A stretch of 64,000 bases of DNA from Burkholderiales bacterium. Lineage in GTDB: Bacteria; Pseudomonadota; Gammaproteobacteria; Burkholderiales; SG8-41. Position numbers and translations under genes: made by a program. Within the stretch, counting starts at the first letter, position 1; the number at the start of each line of letters is the position of its first letter. Below are positions 54,863-64,000 of this stretch, piece by piece. The notes beneath the pieces are model-generated. The model did no database searches and was not told the DNA's origin. It saw nothing but the letters and a program-made list of their open reading frames with translations. The stretch lies in assembly GCA_022841375.1 (NCBI GenBank), contig JALHRQ010000002.1, positions 1 to 64,000 of the forward strand, in the 5' to 3' direction.

Positions 54863-55834
54863 ATGAACCGACTGATAGGCCTGCCGCTGGCCGCCGCGTG
54901 CCTGGCGTTGTCCGCGCCGGTGATGGCTGCCCAAACCACTCCCTACCCCAACAAACCGATCCGTTTGATCGTGCCATTCCCGCCGGGCGGAGGCACCGAT
55001 CTGGTGTCGCGCATCATGCAGCCCGCGCTCACCGCGGAACTGGGCCAGCAGATCCTGCTCGACAATCGCGGCGGCGCGCAAGGCACGCTGGGCACCGCGA
55101 TCGCGGCGACCGCCAACCCCGACGGCTACACCCTGGTCATCTCGGAAATCGGCGCCACCGCCGTAGCGCCGGCGCTGATGCCCAAACTCAGTTTCGACGT
55201 GGCCAAGGACTTCGTCGGCATCAGCCAGCTGATCGAGCAGCCGTACATCATGACGGTGCACCCGAGTGTGCAGGCAAAAACGCTGGCGGAGTTCGTCAAA
55301 CTCGCACAGAGCAAACCCAACTCGATGAATTTCGGTTCGGGCAACGTCACCGCGCATGTCGCGCAGGAAGCCTTTTTCCAGACCGCAAAGGTCAAGCTGA
55401 CGCACATCCCGTACCGCGGCTCCGGCCCGTCGGTCGCTGCAGCTGTCGGTGGAGAAGTACAAACCCTGTTCTCAGGACCCGGCGCCGCAATCCCCCAGAT
55501 CAAGGCCGGCAAGCTGCGCGGTCTGGCGGTGACAACAACCAAACGCACGCCGCAGCTGCCGGAAATTCCGACACTGGCAGAACAGGGTTACAAGGGTTTC
55601 GCGATTTCCGGGTGGTACGGCCTGATGGGCCCGGTGGCCATGCCCAAGGAAGTCGTCACCACAGTCAATAAGGCGGTGACTACGGTATTGAAGGGCGATA
55701 CCGGCAAACTGCTGCGCGATCGCGGTTATGAACCGGTACCGACCACGCCTGCCGAGTTCGACAAATTCACGCGTCAGGAAATCGCGCGCTGGAGCAAGGC
55801 GGTCAAGGAATACGGCATCAAAGCTGATTTCTAG
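54863..55834 (+). CDS. Bug/TctC-type tripartite tricarboxylate transporter receptor
   Basis: A 323-residue periplasmic binding protein with a signal peptide ending VMA and the family's YPNKPIRLIVPFPPGGGTD opening, DNRGGAQGTLGTAIAA near residue 66 and FGSGNVTAHVAQEAFF near 156. Bug proteins bind carboxylates or amides and are greatly expanded in betaproteobacteria. No TctA or TctB membrane subunits are nearby, as is common for Bugs. GAGGAG precedes ATG 54863. It is divergent from the aminotransferase fusion. Confidence 0.93.
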   Translation: MNRLIGLPLAAACLALSAPVMAAQTTPYPNKPIRLIVPFPPGGGTDLVSRIMQPALTAELGQQILLDNRGGAQGTLGTAIAATANPDGYTLVISEIGATAVAPALMPKLSFDVAKDFVGISQLIEQPYIMTVHPSVQAKTLAEFVKLAQSKPNSMNFGSGNVTAHVAQEAFFQTAKVKLTHIPYRGSGPSVAAAVGGEVQTLFSGPGAAIPQIKAGKLRGLAVTTTKRTPQLPEIPTLAEQGYKGFAISGWYGLMGPVAMPKEVVTTVNKAVTTVLKGDTGKLLRDRGYEPVPTTPAEFDKFTRQEIARWSKAVKEYGIKADF

Positions 55835-55866
55835 TCAAAGTGGGCGGACGCGTGCGTCCGCCCCTG

Positions 55867-56736
55867 TTACTCGGGGTCAAACGCCGTGTCGCCATCGGCG
55901 ACCGGCGTGCCGGTTGCCCGTACAGCTGCAAAATCAAACAGCGTGCGGTCCATCAGATGCGAAGGCCGCACGTTTTGCAGGCTGGTCAGTATGGTTTCCA
56001 CGCGGCCGGGATGGCGCTTTTCCCACTCGCGCAGCATTGCCTTCATTTCGCGGCGCTTGAGGTTTTCCTGTGACCCGCACAGGGTGCACGGGATGATCGG
56101 AAACTGCCGCAGTTGCGCATACGCCTCAAGATCAGTCTCCTCGCAATAGGCCAGCGGCCGGATCACCACATTGCGGCCGTCATCCGACACCAGCTTGGGC
56201 GGCATCGTTTTCAGCTTGCCGCCGTAGAACATGTTCAGCATGAAGGTTTCGAGAATGTCGTCGCGATGGTGGCCCAGCGCGATCTTGGTCGCGCCGTGTT
56301 CCTGCGCCACGCGATAGAGCACGCCGCGACGCAGCCGCGAGCACAGCGAACACATGGTCTTGCCTTCGGGAATGACCCGCTTGACGATGCTGTAGGTATC
56401 CTGGTTTTCGATGTGGAACGGCACCCCGAGCCTGGTCAGATACTCAGGCAGCACATGTTCGGGAAACCCCGGCTGTTTCTGATCCAGATTGACGGCGACG
56501 ATGTCGAACGCAATCGGCGCGTGGCTGCGCAGATGCAGCAGGATGTCGAGCAGCGCATAACTGTCCTTGCCGCCGGACAGACAGGCCATCACCTTGTCGC
56601 CCTCGCGGATCATGTCGAAATCAGCGATCGCCTGACCCGCCTGCCGGCGCAGACGTTTGACCAGCTTGTTCGATTCGTAATGATCGCGGCGCTCGCGGTT
56701 GCTGCGCGGCGTGATGTTGATAACCCGGGATTCCAT
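55867..56736 (-). CDS. ttcA: tRNA 2-thiocytidine(32) synthetase
   Basis: A 289-residue PP-loop enzyme with the ATP pyrophosphatase loop SGGKDS at 54-59, and Cys pairs in [13 protein letters not shown] and [10 protein letters not shown] that hold the Fe-S cluster. It thiolates cytidine 32 in certain tRNAs. It lies next to a folate/pterin-type reductase on the same strand. Confidence 0.95.
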   Translation of the reverse strand: MESRVINITPRSNRERRDHYESNKLVKRLRRQAGQAIADFDMIREGDKVMACLSGGKDSYALLDILLHLRSHAPIAFDIVAVNLDQKQPGFPEHVLPEYLTRLGVPFHIENQDTYSIVKRVIPEGKTMCSLCSRLRRGVLYRVAQEHGATKIALGHHRDDILETFMLNMFYGGKLKTMPPKLVSDDGRNVVIRPLAYCEETDLEAYAQLRQFPIIPCTLCGSQENLKRREMKAMLREWEKRHPGRVETILTSLQNVRPSHLMDRTLFDFAAVRATGTPVADGDTAFDPE

Positions 56737-56807
56737 GGTTTTTTGCTCCGTCGCGATTCACCCGCGCCTGTTGTTCCGTTTGTTCGTGTTGGTGTTCGTT
56801 TAACGCA

Positions 56808-57557
56808 TCACAACACGATGCTGCGGCCGCCGTCGATGGCGATGATCTGTCCCGTGACATAAGGTGCCGTGGCCAGAAACTCGACCGCCCCGGCAATATC
56901 GTCGGGTACGCCAGTACGTTTGAGCACGGACTGGTCCAGTATGCGCTGCCGCTCCTCTTCATTCTGCCATTCCGGGCCGTCAGGCCACAGGATCGCACCG
57001 GGCGACACGCCGTTAACCCGCACCTCGGGTCCCAGTTCCAGGGCCAGCGAGCGCGTCAGCGCCAGCAGGCCGCCTTTGGCCGCGGTATACACCATGTGAT
57101 TCGCCAGCGGCCGTTCGGCATGGATGTCGATAATGTTGACAATGCAGCCTTGCGTGCGCCGCAGTTCCGGTGCCGCGGCCTGCGACAGAAACAGCGGTGC
57201 TTTCAGGTTGGTCCCGATCAGGTCATCCCACGCCTGCTCGTCAATGCTCCCGAGAGGCGTCGCAAAAAAACTGGATGCATTGTTAACCAGCACATCCAGG
57301 CGTCCGAACACCGCCTGCGCCTGCTGCGCCAGTTGCGGTAAAGCGCCGCGCTCCACCAGGTCTGCCTGCACCAGCGCCGCAGAATCCGCGCGCAAGCTGT
57401 TCAGCGCCTGCACCAGCGTTTGCGCCTCGGTGAGGGAGTGATGGCAGTGCACCACCACATGGGCGCCGGCCGCATGCAGACGCTGGCAGATTGCCGCGCC
57501 GACGCGACGCGCGCCGCCGGTGACCAGTGCAGTTTTGCCGTTCAGTGATGCGTTCAT
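56808..57557 (-). CDS. Pteridine reductase-like short-chain dehydrogenase (FolM type)
   Basis: A 249-residue SDR with the nucleotide loop VTGGARRVG, which carries the Arg typical of NADPH-dependent pteridine reductases, VNNASSFF near residue 93, and the catalytic Tyr-Lys in MVYTAAKGG. It probably reduces dihydropterins or dihydrofolate. It is divergent from the MidA gene. Confidence 0.87.
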   Translation of the reverse strand: MNASLNGKTALVTGGARRVGAAICQRLHAAGAHVVVHCHHSLTEAQTLVQALNSLRADSAALVQADLVERGALPQLAQQAQAVFGRLDVLVNNASSFFATPLGSIDEQAWDDLIGTNLKAPLFLSQAAAPELRRTQGCIVNIIDIHAERPLANHMVYTAAKGGLLALTRSLALELGPEVRVNGVSPGAILWPDGPEWQNEEERQRILDQSVLKRTGVPDDIAGAVEFLATAPYVTGQIIAIDGGRSIVL

Positions 57558-57607
57558 GAGCGGTTATTGATTGGAAGAACCTACGTAAATGATTGTTTAT
57601 TTTAGCG

Positions 57608-57613
57608 TATTAT
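57608..57613 (+). promoter_or_regulatory. -10 element next to the MidA start, probable leaderless mRNA
   Basis: TATTAT lies 6 nt before GTG 57620. Transcription would start at the GTG, and no ribosome site exists. The -35 is weak. Confidence 0.4.
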
Positions 57614-57619
57614 GCCGCC

Positions 57620-58780
57620 GTGACTTTTTCGAGCCCGAATCCTGCACTGCCGGAGCCGTCCGTCGATGCGCTCGCATTGAGCGCTCGCCTGCAAGCCCTG
57701 ATCCATCGCGAAATCGAACATGCCGGCGGCTGGATCAGCTTTGCCCGTTACATGGAACTCGCGCTGTACGCACCGGGCCTGGGCTATTACAGTGCCGGCA
57801 GCCGCAAGCTCGGCGCAGCCGGCGATTTTGTTACCGCGCCGGAACTGTCGCCGTTGTTCGGCCGTACGCTGGCGCGCCAGATTGCCGAACTGCTCGCGCA
57901 GGACATCCCGGACTTGATCGAACTCGGCGCCGGCAGCGGCGTGCTCGCCGCTGTGCTGCTTGAAGAACTCGCCACGCTGGGCCGGCTGCCGCAGCGCTAC
58001 CGCATCCTCGAGGTCAGTGCCGATTTGCGCGAACGCCAGCAGGCACAACTGCAGGCGCGCGTGCCGCAATATGTATCGCGAATTGAATGGCTGGAACGGA
58101 TGCCCGATCGCCTTAACGCGGTGGTCATCGCCAATGAAGTGCTCGACGCGCTGCCGGTGCATCGCATCCGCACGCACGACGGCGATGTCGGGGAGATCGG
58201 CGTCGAGTCCAACGGGGACGGATACGCGTGGGCGATGCGACCTGCCGCCGGCGCAGTCGCCGCAGCCGCCCGTCAGCTGTCATTGCCCGATGATTACGAA
58301 ACCGAAATCAACCTTGCCGCGCCGGCGCTGGTGACCGATCTCGCACAACGTCTGGTTCGCGGCGCATTGTTGTTCATTGATTATGGCTTTCCGGCACGCG
58401 AGTTTTTTCATTCGCAGCGCACCCGCGGCACCTTGATGTGCCATTACCGCCATCATGCCCACGATGATCCCTTCCTGTGGCCGGGACTGCAGGACATCAC
58501 CGCGCATGTCGATTTCAGTGCCATCGCGCAGGCAGGCGCGGCGCTCGATCTTCTCGGTTACGTCAATCAGGCGCAATTCCTGATCAATTGCGGCATCACC
58601 GCGCTGCTCGGCGAAACACCGGCCTCCGATGTTGCGCGTTATGCCCCGCTCGCCGGGCAGGCACAGCAACTGCTGTCACCGGCGGAGATGGGCGAACTGT
58701 TCAAGGTCATCGCCTTCGGCCGCGGCATTGTTTCACCGCTGTCGGGTTTCAGCCGCGGCGACAAATCCCACACGCTTTAG
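57620..58780 (+). CDS. SAM-dependent methyltransferase, MidA/NDUFAF7 family
   Basis: About 386 residues (GTG start) with WISFARYMELALYAPGLGYY, DFVTAPELSPLFGR and LIELGAGSGVLA, the SAM loop, followed by ANEVLDALPVHR. The mitochondrial homologue methylates an Arg in complex I; bacterial members are proposed protein-arginine methyltransferases. An upstream TTG at 57593 would add nine residues but lies over the -10 box. It is 34 bp ahead of a cytochrome gene, which would fit a respiratory role. Confidence 0.9.
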   Translation: MTFSSPNPALPEPSVDALALSARLQALIHREIEHAGGWISFARYMELALYAPGLGYYSAGSRKLGAAGDFVTAPELSPLFGRTLARQIAELLAQDIPDLIELGAGSGVLAAVLLEELATLGRLPQRYRILEVSADLRERQQAQLQARVPQYVSRIEWLERMPDRLNAVVIANEVLDALPVHRIRTHDGDVGEIGVESNGDGYAWAMRPAAGAVAAAARQLSLPDDYETEINLAAPALVTDLAQRLVRGALLFIDYGFPAREFFHSQRTRGTLMCHYRHHAHDDPFLWPGLQDITAHVDFSAIAQAGAALDLLGYVNQAQFLINCGITALLGETPASDVARYAPLAGQAQQLLSPAEMGELFKVIAFGRGIVSPLSGFSRGDKSHTL

Positions 58781-58814
58781 CCCGGTCACCCCGTTCCGCT
58801 ATCATGGCCCGACC

Positions 58815-59489
58815 ATGATTTCAGGTCGCCCCATCCTGCTGTTGATCGTGCCGCTGTTGGTCAGCGCCATCACGCATGCCGCCGAATCGCCGGAAACCGC
58901 GCAGGCCCGCAAACTGTGGGCGCAAAGCCCTCATGGCCGCATGCTCGAACGCATCCTGCCGCCGGCAGTTGAAGCGCAACAGTTGCCGGAACCTCATAGC
59001 GACGGCGCGCGGCTGATGTCGCGGTATTGCGTGCAATGCCATCACCTGCCCAGCCCGCAGATGCACGCTGCCGCGCGCTGGCCGTCGGTGGTCGAACGCA
59101 TGGTGTGGCGCATGCGCGGCGAGGGCAACAGGGGCGCGCTGATGAAAGACATGATGGCCCGCGTCGAGGCCCCATCGGACGCTGAAGTCGCCGCACTGGC
59201 CGCTTACCTGCGCAAACATGCGCAGCGCGAAATGGATCCCAAGCACCCCGCGCTGCAGACCCGATCCGGACAGATTTACAGCCTGGCGTGTTCGCAATGC
59301 CATGCGCTGCCGGACCCGCAGCGGCACACCGCCAGCGAATGGCCCGGGGTCGTCAAACGCATGCAGCAACACATGGCCTGGGCAACCACCATTGTCGGCG
59401 TGCGCGAACTGCGCACGAATCCGGAACTCGATACCGCGGAAATCATCCGTCTGCTGCAGCGGAACGCCCGCGGGGGCGGAACGCCCTAG
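58815..59489 (+). CDS. Dihaem c-type cytochrome, periplasmic
   Basis: A 224-residue exported protein with a signal peptide ending THA and two haem c sites, CVQCHH near residue 72 and CSQCHA near 165. Each is followed by a similar W-P-x-V-x-x-R-M segment (RWPSVVERM and EWPGVVKRM), so the protein looks like two repeats of one cytochrome unit. The paired Met residues could be axial ligands. Its redox partner is unknown. It ends 15 bp before the end of the convergent liv operon. Confidence 0.85.
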   Translation: MISGRPILLLIVPLLVSAITHAAESPETAQARKLWAQSPHGRMLERILPPAVEAQQLPEPHSDGARLMSRYCVQCHHLPSPQMHAAARWPSVVERMVWRMRGEGNRGALMKDMMARVEAPSDAEVAALAAYLRKHAQREMDPKHPALQTRSGQIYSLACSQCHALPDPQRHTASEWPGVVKRMQQHMAWATTIVGVRELRTNPELDTAEIIRLLQRNARGGGTP

Positions 59490-59503
59490 CCGGTACTGGC
59501 GGC

Positions 59504-60373
59504 TTATTTCTTCAGCAGGGCGCTGCCGTAGAGGCCGGTCGGCTTGACCAGCAGGATCAGCAACATGATTACGAACGGGGCCACCTGCGCCAGCGGGGCG
59601 TAAATCAGCGAACCGATGGAGACCACCTGGCCGACGATGAAGGCTGAGACCAGCGTGCCCTTGATGCTGCCCAGCCCGCCGATGATCACCACCATGAACA
59701 CGAAGGCCAGCACTTCCAGACCCATGTGCGGATCGACCATGATCAGCGGTGCGTGCAGGGCGCCGGCCAGGGCCGACAGCGTGCCGGCGATGACGAAGGT
59801 GGTGGTGAACAACCGCGCGACGTTGATGCCCAGGCCTTCGACATGCTCCACGCTCTCGATGCCGGCGCGGATCGCCTTGCCGGTCACGGTGCGGTTGAGA
59901 AACAGCCAGATGCCGATATAGACCGCGGCAGCCACGGCGACGACGAGCAGGCGGTAGGCGGGAACATCGGTGCCGAGCAGGTCGACCTGGGCGCTGAAGG
60001 GCAGCGGCACCGGGCGCGGCACCAGGCCCCAGAAAAATTTAATGACACCGACGCCGCCGAGCAGCACACCGAACGAGGTGATCATGCTGAAGGTCAGGTC
60101 GCGCTCGTAGATGCGGCGGAACACCATGCGCTCGATGGCGAGGCTGACCACCCCGCCCACCGCGACGGCCGCGATGAGCCCGAGTCCGAAACTTCCGGTG
60201 GCGAGGCTGACGCTGTAGGCGATGTAGGCGCCGACCGAGTAGTACAGCAGCTGGTCCAGACTGATCACCCGCATCAGGCCGAAACACAGCGACAGCCCGA
60301 TGGCCATCAGGAAATAAATGCTGCCGATGCTGAGGCCGAAAATAAATCCCGAAAACAACAGGCTGGTGTCCAT
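59504..60373 (-). CDS. livH: Branched-chain amino acid ABC permease LivH
   Basis: A 289-residue membrane protein with about eight helices. GSIYFLMAIGLSLCFGLMRV near the start and GGLGSIKGTLVSAFIVG near residue 225 are LivH signatures. It forms the channel with LivM. It is the last gene of a five-gene unit and overlaps livM by one base. Confidence 0.93.
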   Translation of the reverse strand: MDTSLLFSGFIFGLSIGSIYFLMAIGLSLCFGLMRVISLDQLLYYSVGAYIAYSVSLATGSFGLGLIAAVAVGGVVSLAIERMVFRRIYERDLTFSMITSFGVLLGGVGVIKFFWGLVPRPVPLPFSAQVDLLGTDVPAYRLLVVAVAAAVYIGIWLFLNRTVTGKAIRAGIESVEHVEGLGINVARLFTTTFVIAGTLSALAGALHAPLIMVDPHMGLEVLAFVFMVVIIGGLGSIKGTLVSAFIVGQVVSIGSLIYAPLAQVAPFVIMLLILLVKPTGLYGSALLKK

Positions 60374-61371
60374 TACCGCGCCTCGTCCCGGTCGTCAGCG
60401 GCGGTATTCCTGCGGCGGAACAGCACATTTTTCAGCCAAGGCTCCAGCGTGCCCCAGATGCCTTTTTCGCCGGCCAGCATGATGATCACCAGCAGCGGCC
60501 CGATGACCATTTCCCAGTTACCGATCAATTTGCTGATCACGTCCTTCATGCCGGTGTAGGCCACGGACCCGACGATGGGGCCGTACAGCGTGCCGACGCC
60601 GCCCAACAGGATCACGATCACCGGGTCGGCGGTGCGCGACGGCGCGGTGATTTCCGGGCTGACTGCGCCGAGATAGACCGCGTAGAGCGAACCCGCCAGT
60701 GCCGTGGTGGTATTGGCGATGACAAAGGCGGCGAGGCGGATGCGGAAGTTGCTGTAGCCGAGGAACTGCAGCTTGTCTTCGTTGATCTTGGTGGCGAGGC
60801 AGCAGGCGCCGAAGATCGTGTCGTCGAGATACTTGTAAAAGGCCCACACCACGAGCCCGACGAGGAAGGCGAAGATGAAGAACTGTTGCGGCTGCGTGAT
60901 GTCCAGTACCGGAGTCGACGTCATGTTGGTCAGGAACCACAGGCCGTTGTCGCCCTTGGTGATCGGCGCCAGCACCTTCTGCATCAGGTAGAACACGATG
61001 ACCGCCAGGGCCAGATTGACCAGCGCGAAATAATCGCTGCGCAGGCGCACGAACAGCGGCCCCACCAGCAGTGCCGCAGCGCAGCCTGCAGCCAGTCCCC
61101 ACAGAATGCCGATGTAGGGATTGGTGCCGAAATAGAACAGGTAGAACGCCGTGGCATAGGCGCCGACGGCGAGATAGGCGGGCTGGCCGAAGGAAATGAA
61201 GCCGACCTTGCCGAGCAGGAAACTGCAGCCGATGGCATAGATCGAGAAAATGAGGATCTCGTTGACGAAGGGCAGCGGCAGCACCAGCCGCATGCCGGCG
61301 ATCAGCATAAACGCCAGCAGGATGCCCCACCACCAGGCCCAGGCCTTGCGCAGGGTCGGGCCGCGGTTCAC
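60373..61371 (-). CDS. livM: Branched-chain amino acid ABC permease LivM
   Basis: A 332-residue membrane protein with GKVGFISFGQPAYLAVGAY and a LivM-type GGVGTLYGPIVGS loop. GTG 61369-61371 shares GTGA with the livF stop and is the likely start; the frame upstream is livF antiregister. One usual motif, in which GLSLNLALG-type sequence precedes the first loop, is replaced by CSFLLG, a small departure. Confidence 0.91.
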   Translation of the reverse strand: MNRGPTLRKAWAWWWGILLAFMLIAGMRLVLPLPFVNEILIFSIYAIGCSFLLGKVGFISFGQPAYLAVGAYATAFYLFYFGTNPYIGILWGLAAGCAAALLVGPLFVRLRSDYFALVNLALAVIVFYLMQKVLAPITKGDNGLWFLTNMTSTPVLDITQPQQFFIFAFLVGLVVWAFYKYLDDTIFGACCLATKINEDKLQFLGYSNFRIRLAAFVIANTTTALAGSLYAVYLGAVSPEITAPSRTADPVIVILLGGVGTLYGPIVGSVAYTGMKDVISKLIGNWEMVIGPLLVIIMLAGEKGIWGTLEPWLKNVLFRRRNTAADDRDEAR

Positions 61372-62060
61372 AGGAAACGCTCGCACTGGTCCACCCGGAT
61401 CTCGTCCGAGCCGGACAGGGTGGCGACGATGGCGCCGTCGCTGAGCGCATAGACCTTGTCCGCAATTGCACACACCAGCGGCAGGTTCTGCTCGACGATG
61501 ACCAGTGCCGCGGTCTTGCTCAGTTCGCGGAACACGTTTTTCAGGTGCGCCACGATACTCGGCGCCAGCCCCTCGGTGGGTTCGTCGACCAGCAGCACCT
61601 GCGGACTGCCGAGGATGGCGCGGCCGATCATCAGCATCTGGCGCTCGCCACCGCTGAGGTAGCCGGCCTTGCGGTCCATCAGCACTTTGAGCTTGGGGAA
61701 GTAAGTGGTGACCGGATCCCAGTTGTAGTCACGGGTCGCGTAACTGCCGAGTTCGAGGTTTTCGCGCACGGTCAGGTCGGAGAACACCTTCTTGTCCTGC
61801 GGCACGTATTTGACACCCAGCCTTGCCACGTCATACGGCGGCAGGCCGATCAGGGTGCGATCGCCGGCCGTGACGGTGCCGGCCGTCGGCTTGATAAACC
61901 CGGCGATGGTTTTCAGCAGCGTCGTCTTGCCGGCGCCGTTGCGTCCGACACAGGCGACGATGCTTCGCGGCGCCACCGCCAGTGAGATGTCGAACAGCAC
62001 CTTGGCGCTGCCGTAGGACGCCGAGAGACCGTTGACACTGAGCAGGGCGGCGGCGTTCAT
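61368..62060 (-). CDS. livF: Branched-chain amino acid ABC ATPase LivF
   Basis: A 230-residue ATPase with Walker A GRNGAGKTT, signature YLSGGERQMLMIGRA and Walker B LLVDEPTEGLAP. ATG 62058-62060 overlaps the livG stop; an upstream in-frame start adds 26 non-conserved residues. Confidence 0.94.
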   Translation of the reverse strand: MNAAALLSVNGLSASYGSAKVLFDISLAVAPRSIVACVGRNGAGKTTLLKTIAGFIKPTAGTVTAGDRTLIGLPPYDVARLGVKYVPQDKKVFSDLTVRENLELGSYATRDYNWDPVTTYFPKLKVLMDRKAGYLSGGERQMLMIGRAILGSPQVLLVDEPTEGLAPSIVAHLKNVFRELSKTAALVIVEQNLPLVCAIADKVYALSDGAIVATLSGSDEIRVDQCERFL

Positions 62061-62842
62061 GGAGCAGCCTGCGCAGCGGCCTCGGCATCGACGTCGATCT
62101 GCCAGTAGCTGCGGCGCACTTCGGGATGATTCATACATTCCTCGTAGCCGCCCTCGGCGATGATGCGGCCCTCGTGCATCACGGTGAGGCGTTGCAGGAA
62201 TTCCTTTACGTGCGACAGCTTGTGCTCGACGATCAGGATGGTCTGCTGGCCGACCTGGCGGCGCAGGATGGCCAGCACCGCCTGAATTTCCGACTCGGCC
62301 AGCCCGGCCAGGGGCTCATCGAGCAACAGCACTTTAGGCTCGGCCAGCATGGTCATCGCAATCTCTAGCCGGCGCTTTTCGCCGAGACTCAGGTTGCGCA
62401 CTTCCCGGTCGCGCAGGTCCCTGAGATCGAAGGTTTCGAGGACTTCCGCAATTTTGTCGTTGTTGCGGTGCTGCTTGCAGGTATTCAGGAACAGCTGCAG
62501 CAGGCTGGATTTGCGGTGGGCGCGGAAAAAGGCGAGCACCAGGTTGTCGATGACCGTCAGGTTGTCGAAGGTCGACGTCAGCTGGAAGGTACGCATCACG
62601 CCGTGCGCGACGCGCTGCTGGGGCGTGTCGCGGGTGATGTCGGTTCCGCGGTAATGGATGCTCCCGCTGTCGGGCGTGTAGAGGCCGGTGAGCAGGTTGA
62701 AGAAGGTGGTCTTGCCGGCGCCATTGGAGCCGATGATGCCGGCCACCTCGTGCTCGCGCAGCGTGTAGCTGACGTCATTGACTGCCGCCAGTGCGCCGAA
62801 GCGCTTGGTGACATGGCTGGCTTTGAGGAGTTCGATGCTCAT
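62057..62842 (-). CDS. livG: Branched-chain amino acid ABC ATPase LivG
   Basis: A 261-residue ATPase with Walker A GSNGAGKTT, a signature of the form NLSLGEKRRLEIAM (LSLGE instead of LSGGQ, as is usual in LivG) and Walker B VLLLDEPLAGLAESE. Residues between the Walker motifs include the LivG-specific TFQLTSTFDNLTVIDN. It follows the receptor gene by 70 bp. Confidence 0.94.
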   Translation of the reverse strand: MSIELLKASHVTKRFGALAAVNDVSYTLREHEVAGIIGSNGAGKTTFFNLLTGLYTPDSGSIHYRGTDITRDTPQQRVAHGVMRTFQLTSTFDNLTVIDNLVLAFFRAHRKSSLLQLFLNTCKQHRNNDKIAEVLETFDLRDLRDREVRNLSLGEKRRLEIAMTMLAEPKVLLLDEPLAGLAESEIQAVLAILRRQVGQQTILIVEHKLSHVKEFLQRLTVMHEGRIIAEGGYEECMNHPEVRRSYWQIDVDAEAAAQAAP

Positions 62843-62912
62843 CCGTACGCTCTGCGCACAGGCCGCCCCCGCGGCTGTTTTCCGTCCGCGGAGGCGCCTG
62901 CCGGGACGATGG

Positions 62913-64000
62913 TCAGTAGCCGAGCGACTTCAGGCTGGGCATGACGGAGTCACCGCCCTGCGAGCCGACGACATGGAACAGGTCCCATTCGTTCTTCTGT
63001 TCCTTGGGACCCTTGCCCTTGACCAGGAAGGCGGCATGTTTGTACACCGCTGCCTGGTCCTGGCGCCAGTTGGCCTGGCCCTTGACGGTCATGAATTCGC
63101 CCTTGTTGGCGCGCAGGGCCGCGGCCACCTTGGTCGGGTCAAAGGACTTCGCCGATTCAAAGCCGCGGAACATTTCCATGTAGGCGATATAGGCGATCGC
63201 CGCATAGGCGTCGGGCGGATTCTTGTACTTGGCCCGGAACAGTGCGGTGAATTCAGCTGCACTCTTCGCAGCAGCCTTGTCTTCGAAGCTGGAAAGGTCG
63301 TAATAAAAATAGTGCATGGCGTAGACGCCTTCCAGCGCTTCCGGCGGCAGGCCCTTGGCCACGACATTGGTGGTGAAAGCGTTGAATATGGTCATTTCCT
63401 TGCCGAGGCCCATCTGGTGAACCTGTTTCAGCAGGGCCACGGCATCGGCGGCGAACTGCGCGGCGATGAAGACATCGGGCTTGGCAGCGCGCACCTTCTG
63501 CAGCACGGTGGTGAAGTCGCTGGTGCCCAACGAGACCTCGTCGTAGCCGACGATCTCGGCTCCGGCTTCCTTGGCCGCGGCATAAACACCGTCGCGGATG
63601 TCCCAGCCGAAGCTGTCGGAACGGGCGAGGAAGAAAATGCGTTTTTTCTTCAGCTCCTGAGTGGCTGACTTGCCGGCCATGTAACCGACGGTCCAAGGGC
63701 TGTAGGCGGTGGCGAAGGTGGTATCAGCGAGCTTGCCCTTCTGGAAGGCTTCCTTGGCCATTACGCACACCGGGAAGTAGGGCAGGGGATTCTTGGACAC
63801 CATGGCGTTGATGGCGTAGGCCAGGGGTGCGAAGGTCTGGCCGCCGAGGCCCTTGACGCCTTCGTCGACCATGTAGCGGTAGCGGCGCACGCCGACGTCC
63901 TGCTTGGCTTCGTCGTCGCCAACCACGCCCTCGACCGCGACCTTGCCCCAGGGCATGTTGAGGCCGCCGCGCTTGTTGATGACGTCGACCGCGAGCTCGG
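62913..64000 (-). CDS. LivK-type periplasmic amino acid/amide-binding protein, 5' end missing
   Basis: At least 362 residues of a type I periplasmic binding protein: GVVGDDEAKQD, RIFFLARSDSFGWDIRDGVYAAA near the middle, and FIAAQFAADAVALLKQ. The frame stays open to the window edge, where VDVINKRGGLN is read, so the signal peptide and first lobe start lie outside. It supplies substrate to LivHMGF. The exact ligand (branched-chain amino acid, urea, amide) cannot be told. Confidence 0.9.
   Translation of the reverse strand, partial: ELAVDVINKRGGLNMPWGKVAVEGVVGDDEAKQDVGVRRYRYMVDEGVKGLGGQTFAPLAYAINAMVSKNPLPYFPVCVMAKEAFQKGKLADTTFATAYSPWTVGYMAGKSATQELKKKRIFFLARSDSFGWDIRDGVYAAAKEAGAEIVGYDEVSLGTSDFTTVLQKVRAAKPDVFIAAQFAADAVALLKQVHQMGLGKEMTIFNAFTTNVVAKGLPPEALEGVYAMHYFYYDLSSFEDKAAAKSAAEFTALFRAKYKNPPDAYAAIAYIAYMEMFRGFESAKSFDPTKVAAALRANKGEFMTVKGQANWRQDQAAVYKHAAFLVKGKGPKEQKNEWDLFHVVGSQGGDSVMPSLKSLGY

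Overview
The window reads as chromosomal DNA of a betaproteobacterium. The gene orders gshA-gshB-PTS IIA-ptsH-ptsI, metX-metW, mreBCD-mrdA-rodA-rlpA and dapF-DUF484-xerC, a Bug/TctC-type solute receptor and high-GC core genes all fit. The order or genus cannot be fixed from sequence alone. No rRNA, tRNA or CRISPR array was recognised.

Positions 1 to about 3075 are the end of an integrated genomic island: an IS21-like terminus, a remnant of hsdM, an intact hsdS and a large serine recombinase. The island sits inside comM (yifB). The comM 5' part continues at 3069-4109, cut right after the codons for AAMNP, and the recombinase reading frame runs across the junction into comM DNA.

From 4.2 to 35 kb is mostly core genome: ubiK; a nitrogen operon (TorF-type porin, glnK, amtB) behind an NtrC/sigma-54 type promoter; glutathione synthesis plus a truncated PTS; metXW behind a SAM-II type riboswitch joined to an intrinsic terminator; ampG, xthA, pyrE; gatCAB; and the elongasome genes mreBCD, mrdA, rodA and rlpA. 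A minus-strand cluster at 27.7-34.9 kb (ABC ATPase and permease, three small Cys/His or DUF proteins, a ZnuD-like TonB-dependent receptor, TonB, a DUF2946-like protein, PCuAC) looks like a transition-metal acquisition or homeostasis locus.

From 35 to 54 kb lie yidD, rlmI, xerC, dapF and two LpxL-type acyltransferases. Then comes a methionine-cycle block: metK, ahcY behind two tandem SAH riboswitches, and metF. Between metK and ahcY is a three-gene unit of an ABM-domain protein, a B12-binding protein with the CarH-type Wx9EH signature, and a diguanylate cyclase. This is a candidate B12/light to c-di-GMP module and the most promising uncharacterised system here. An HD-GYP sensor, mgtE with a decayed duplicate upstream, and a helix-turn-helix/aminotransferase fusion follow.

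From 54.8 kb to the end: a Bug receptor, ttcA, a pteridine-reductase-like SDR, a MidA-type methyltransferase, a dihaem cytochrome and a livKGFMH-type branched-chain amino acid transporter whose receptor gene runs off the right edge.

A second theme is short inverted-repeat elements lying on gene ends. Two heptamer-array pairs end in gene stop codons (gatA and an acyltransferase gene). A third pair brackets a four-helix-bundle (S23/IVP) gene between ahcY and metF and supplies the first codons of metF. An 83-bp perfect-TIR element and a nonamer palindrome sit nearby.
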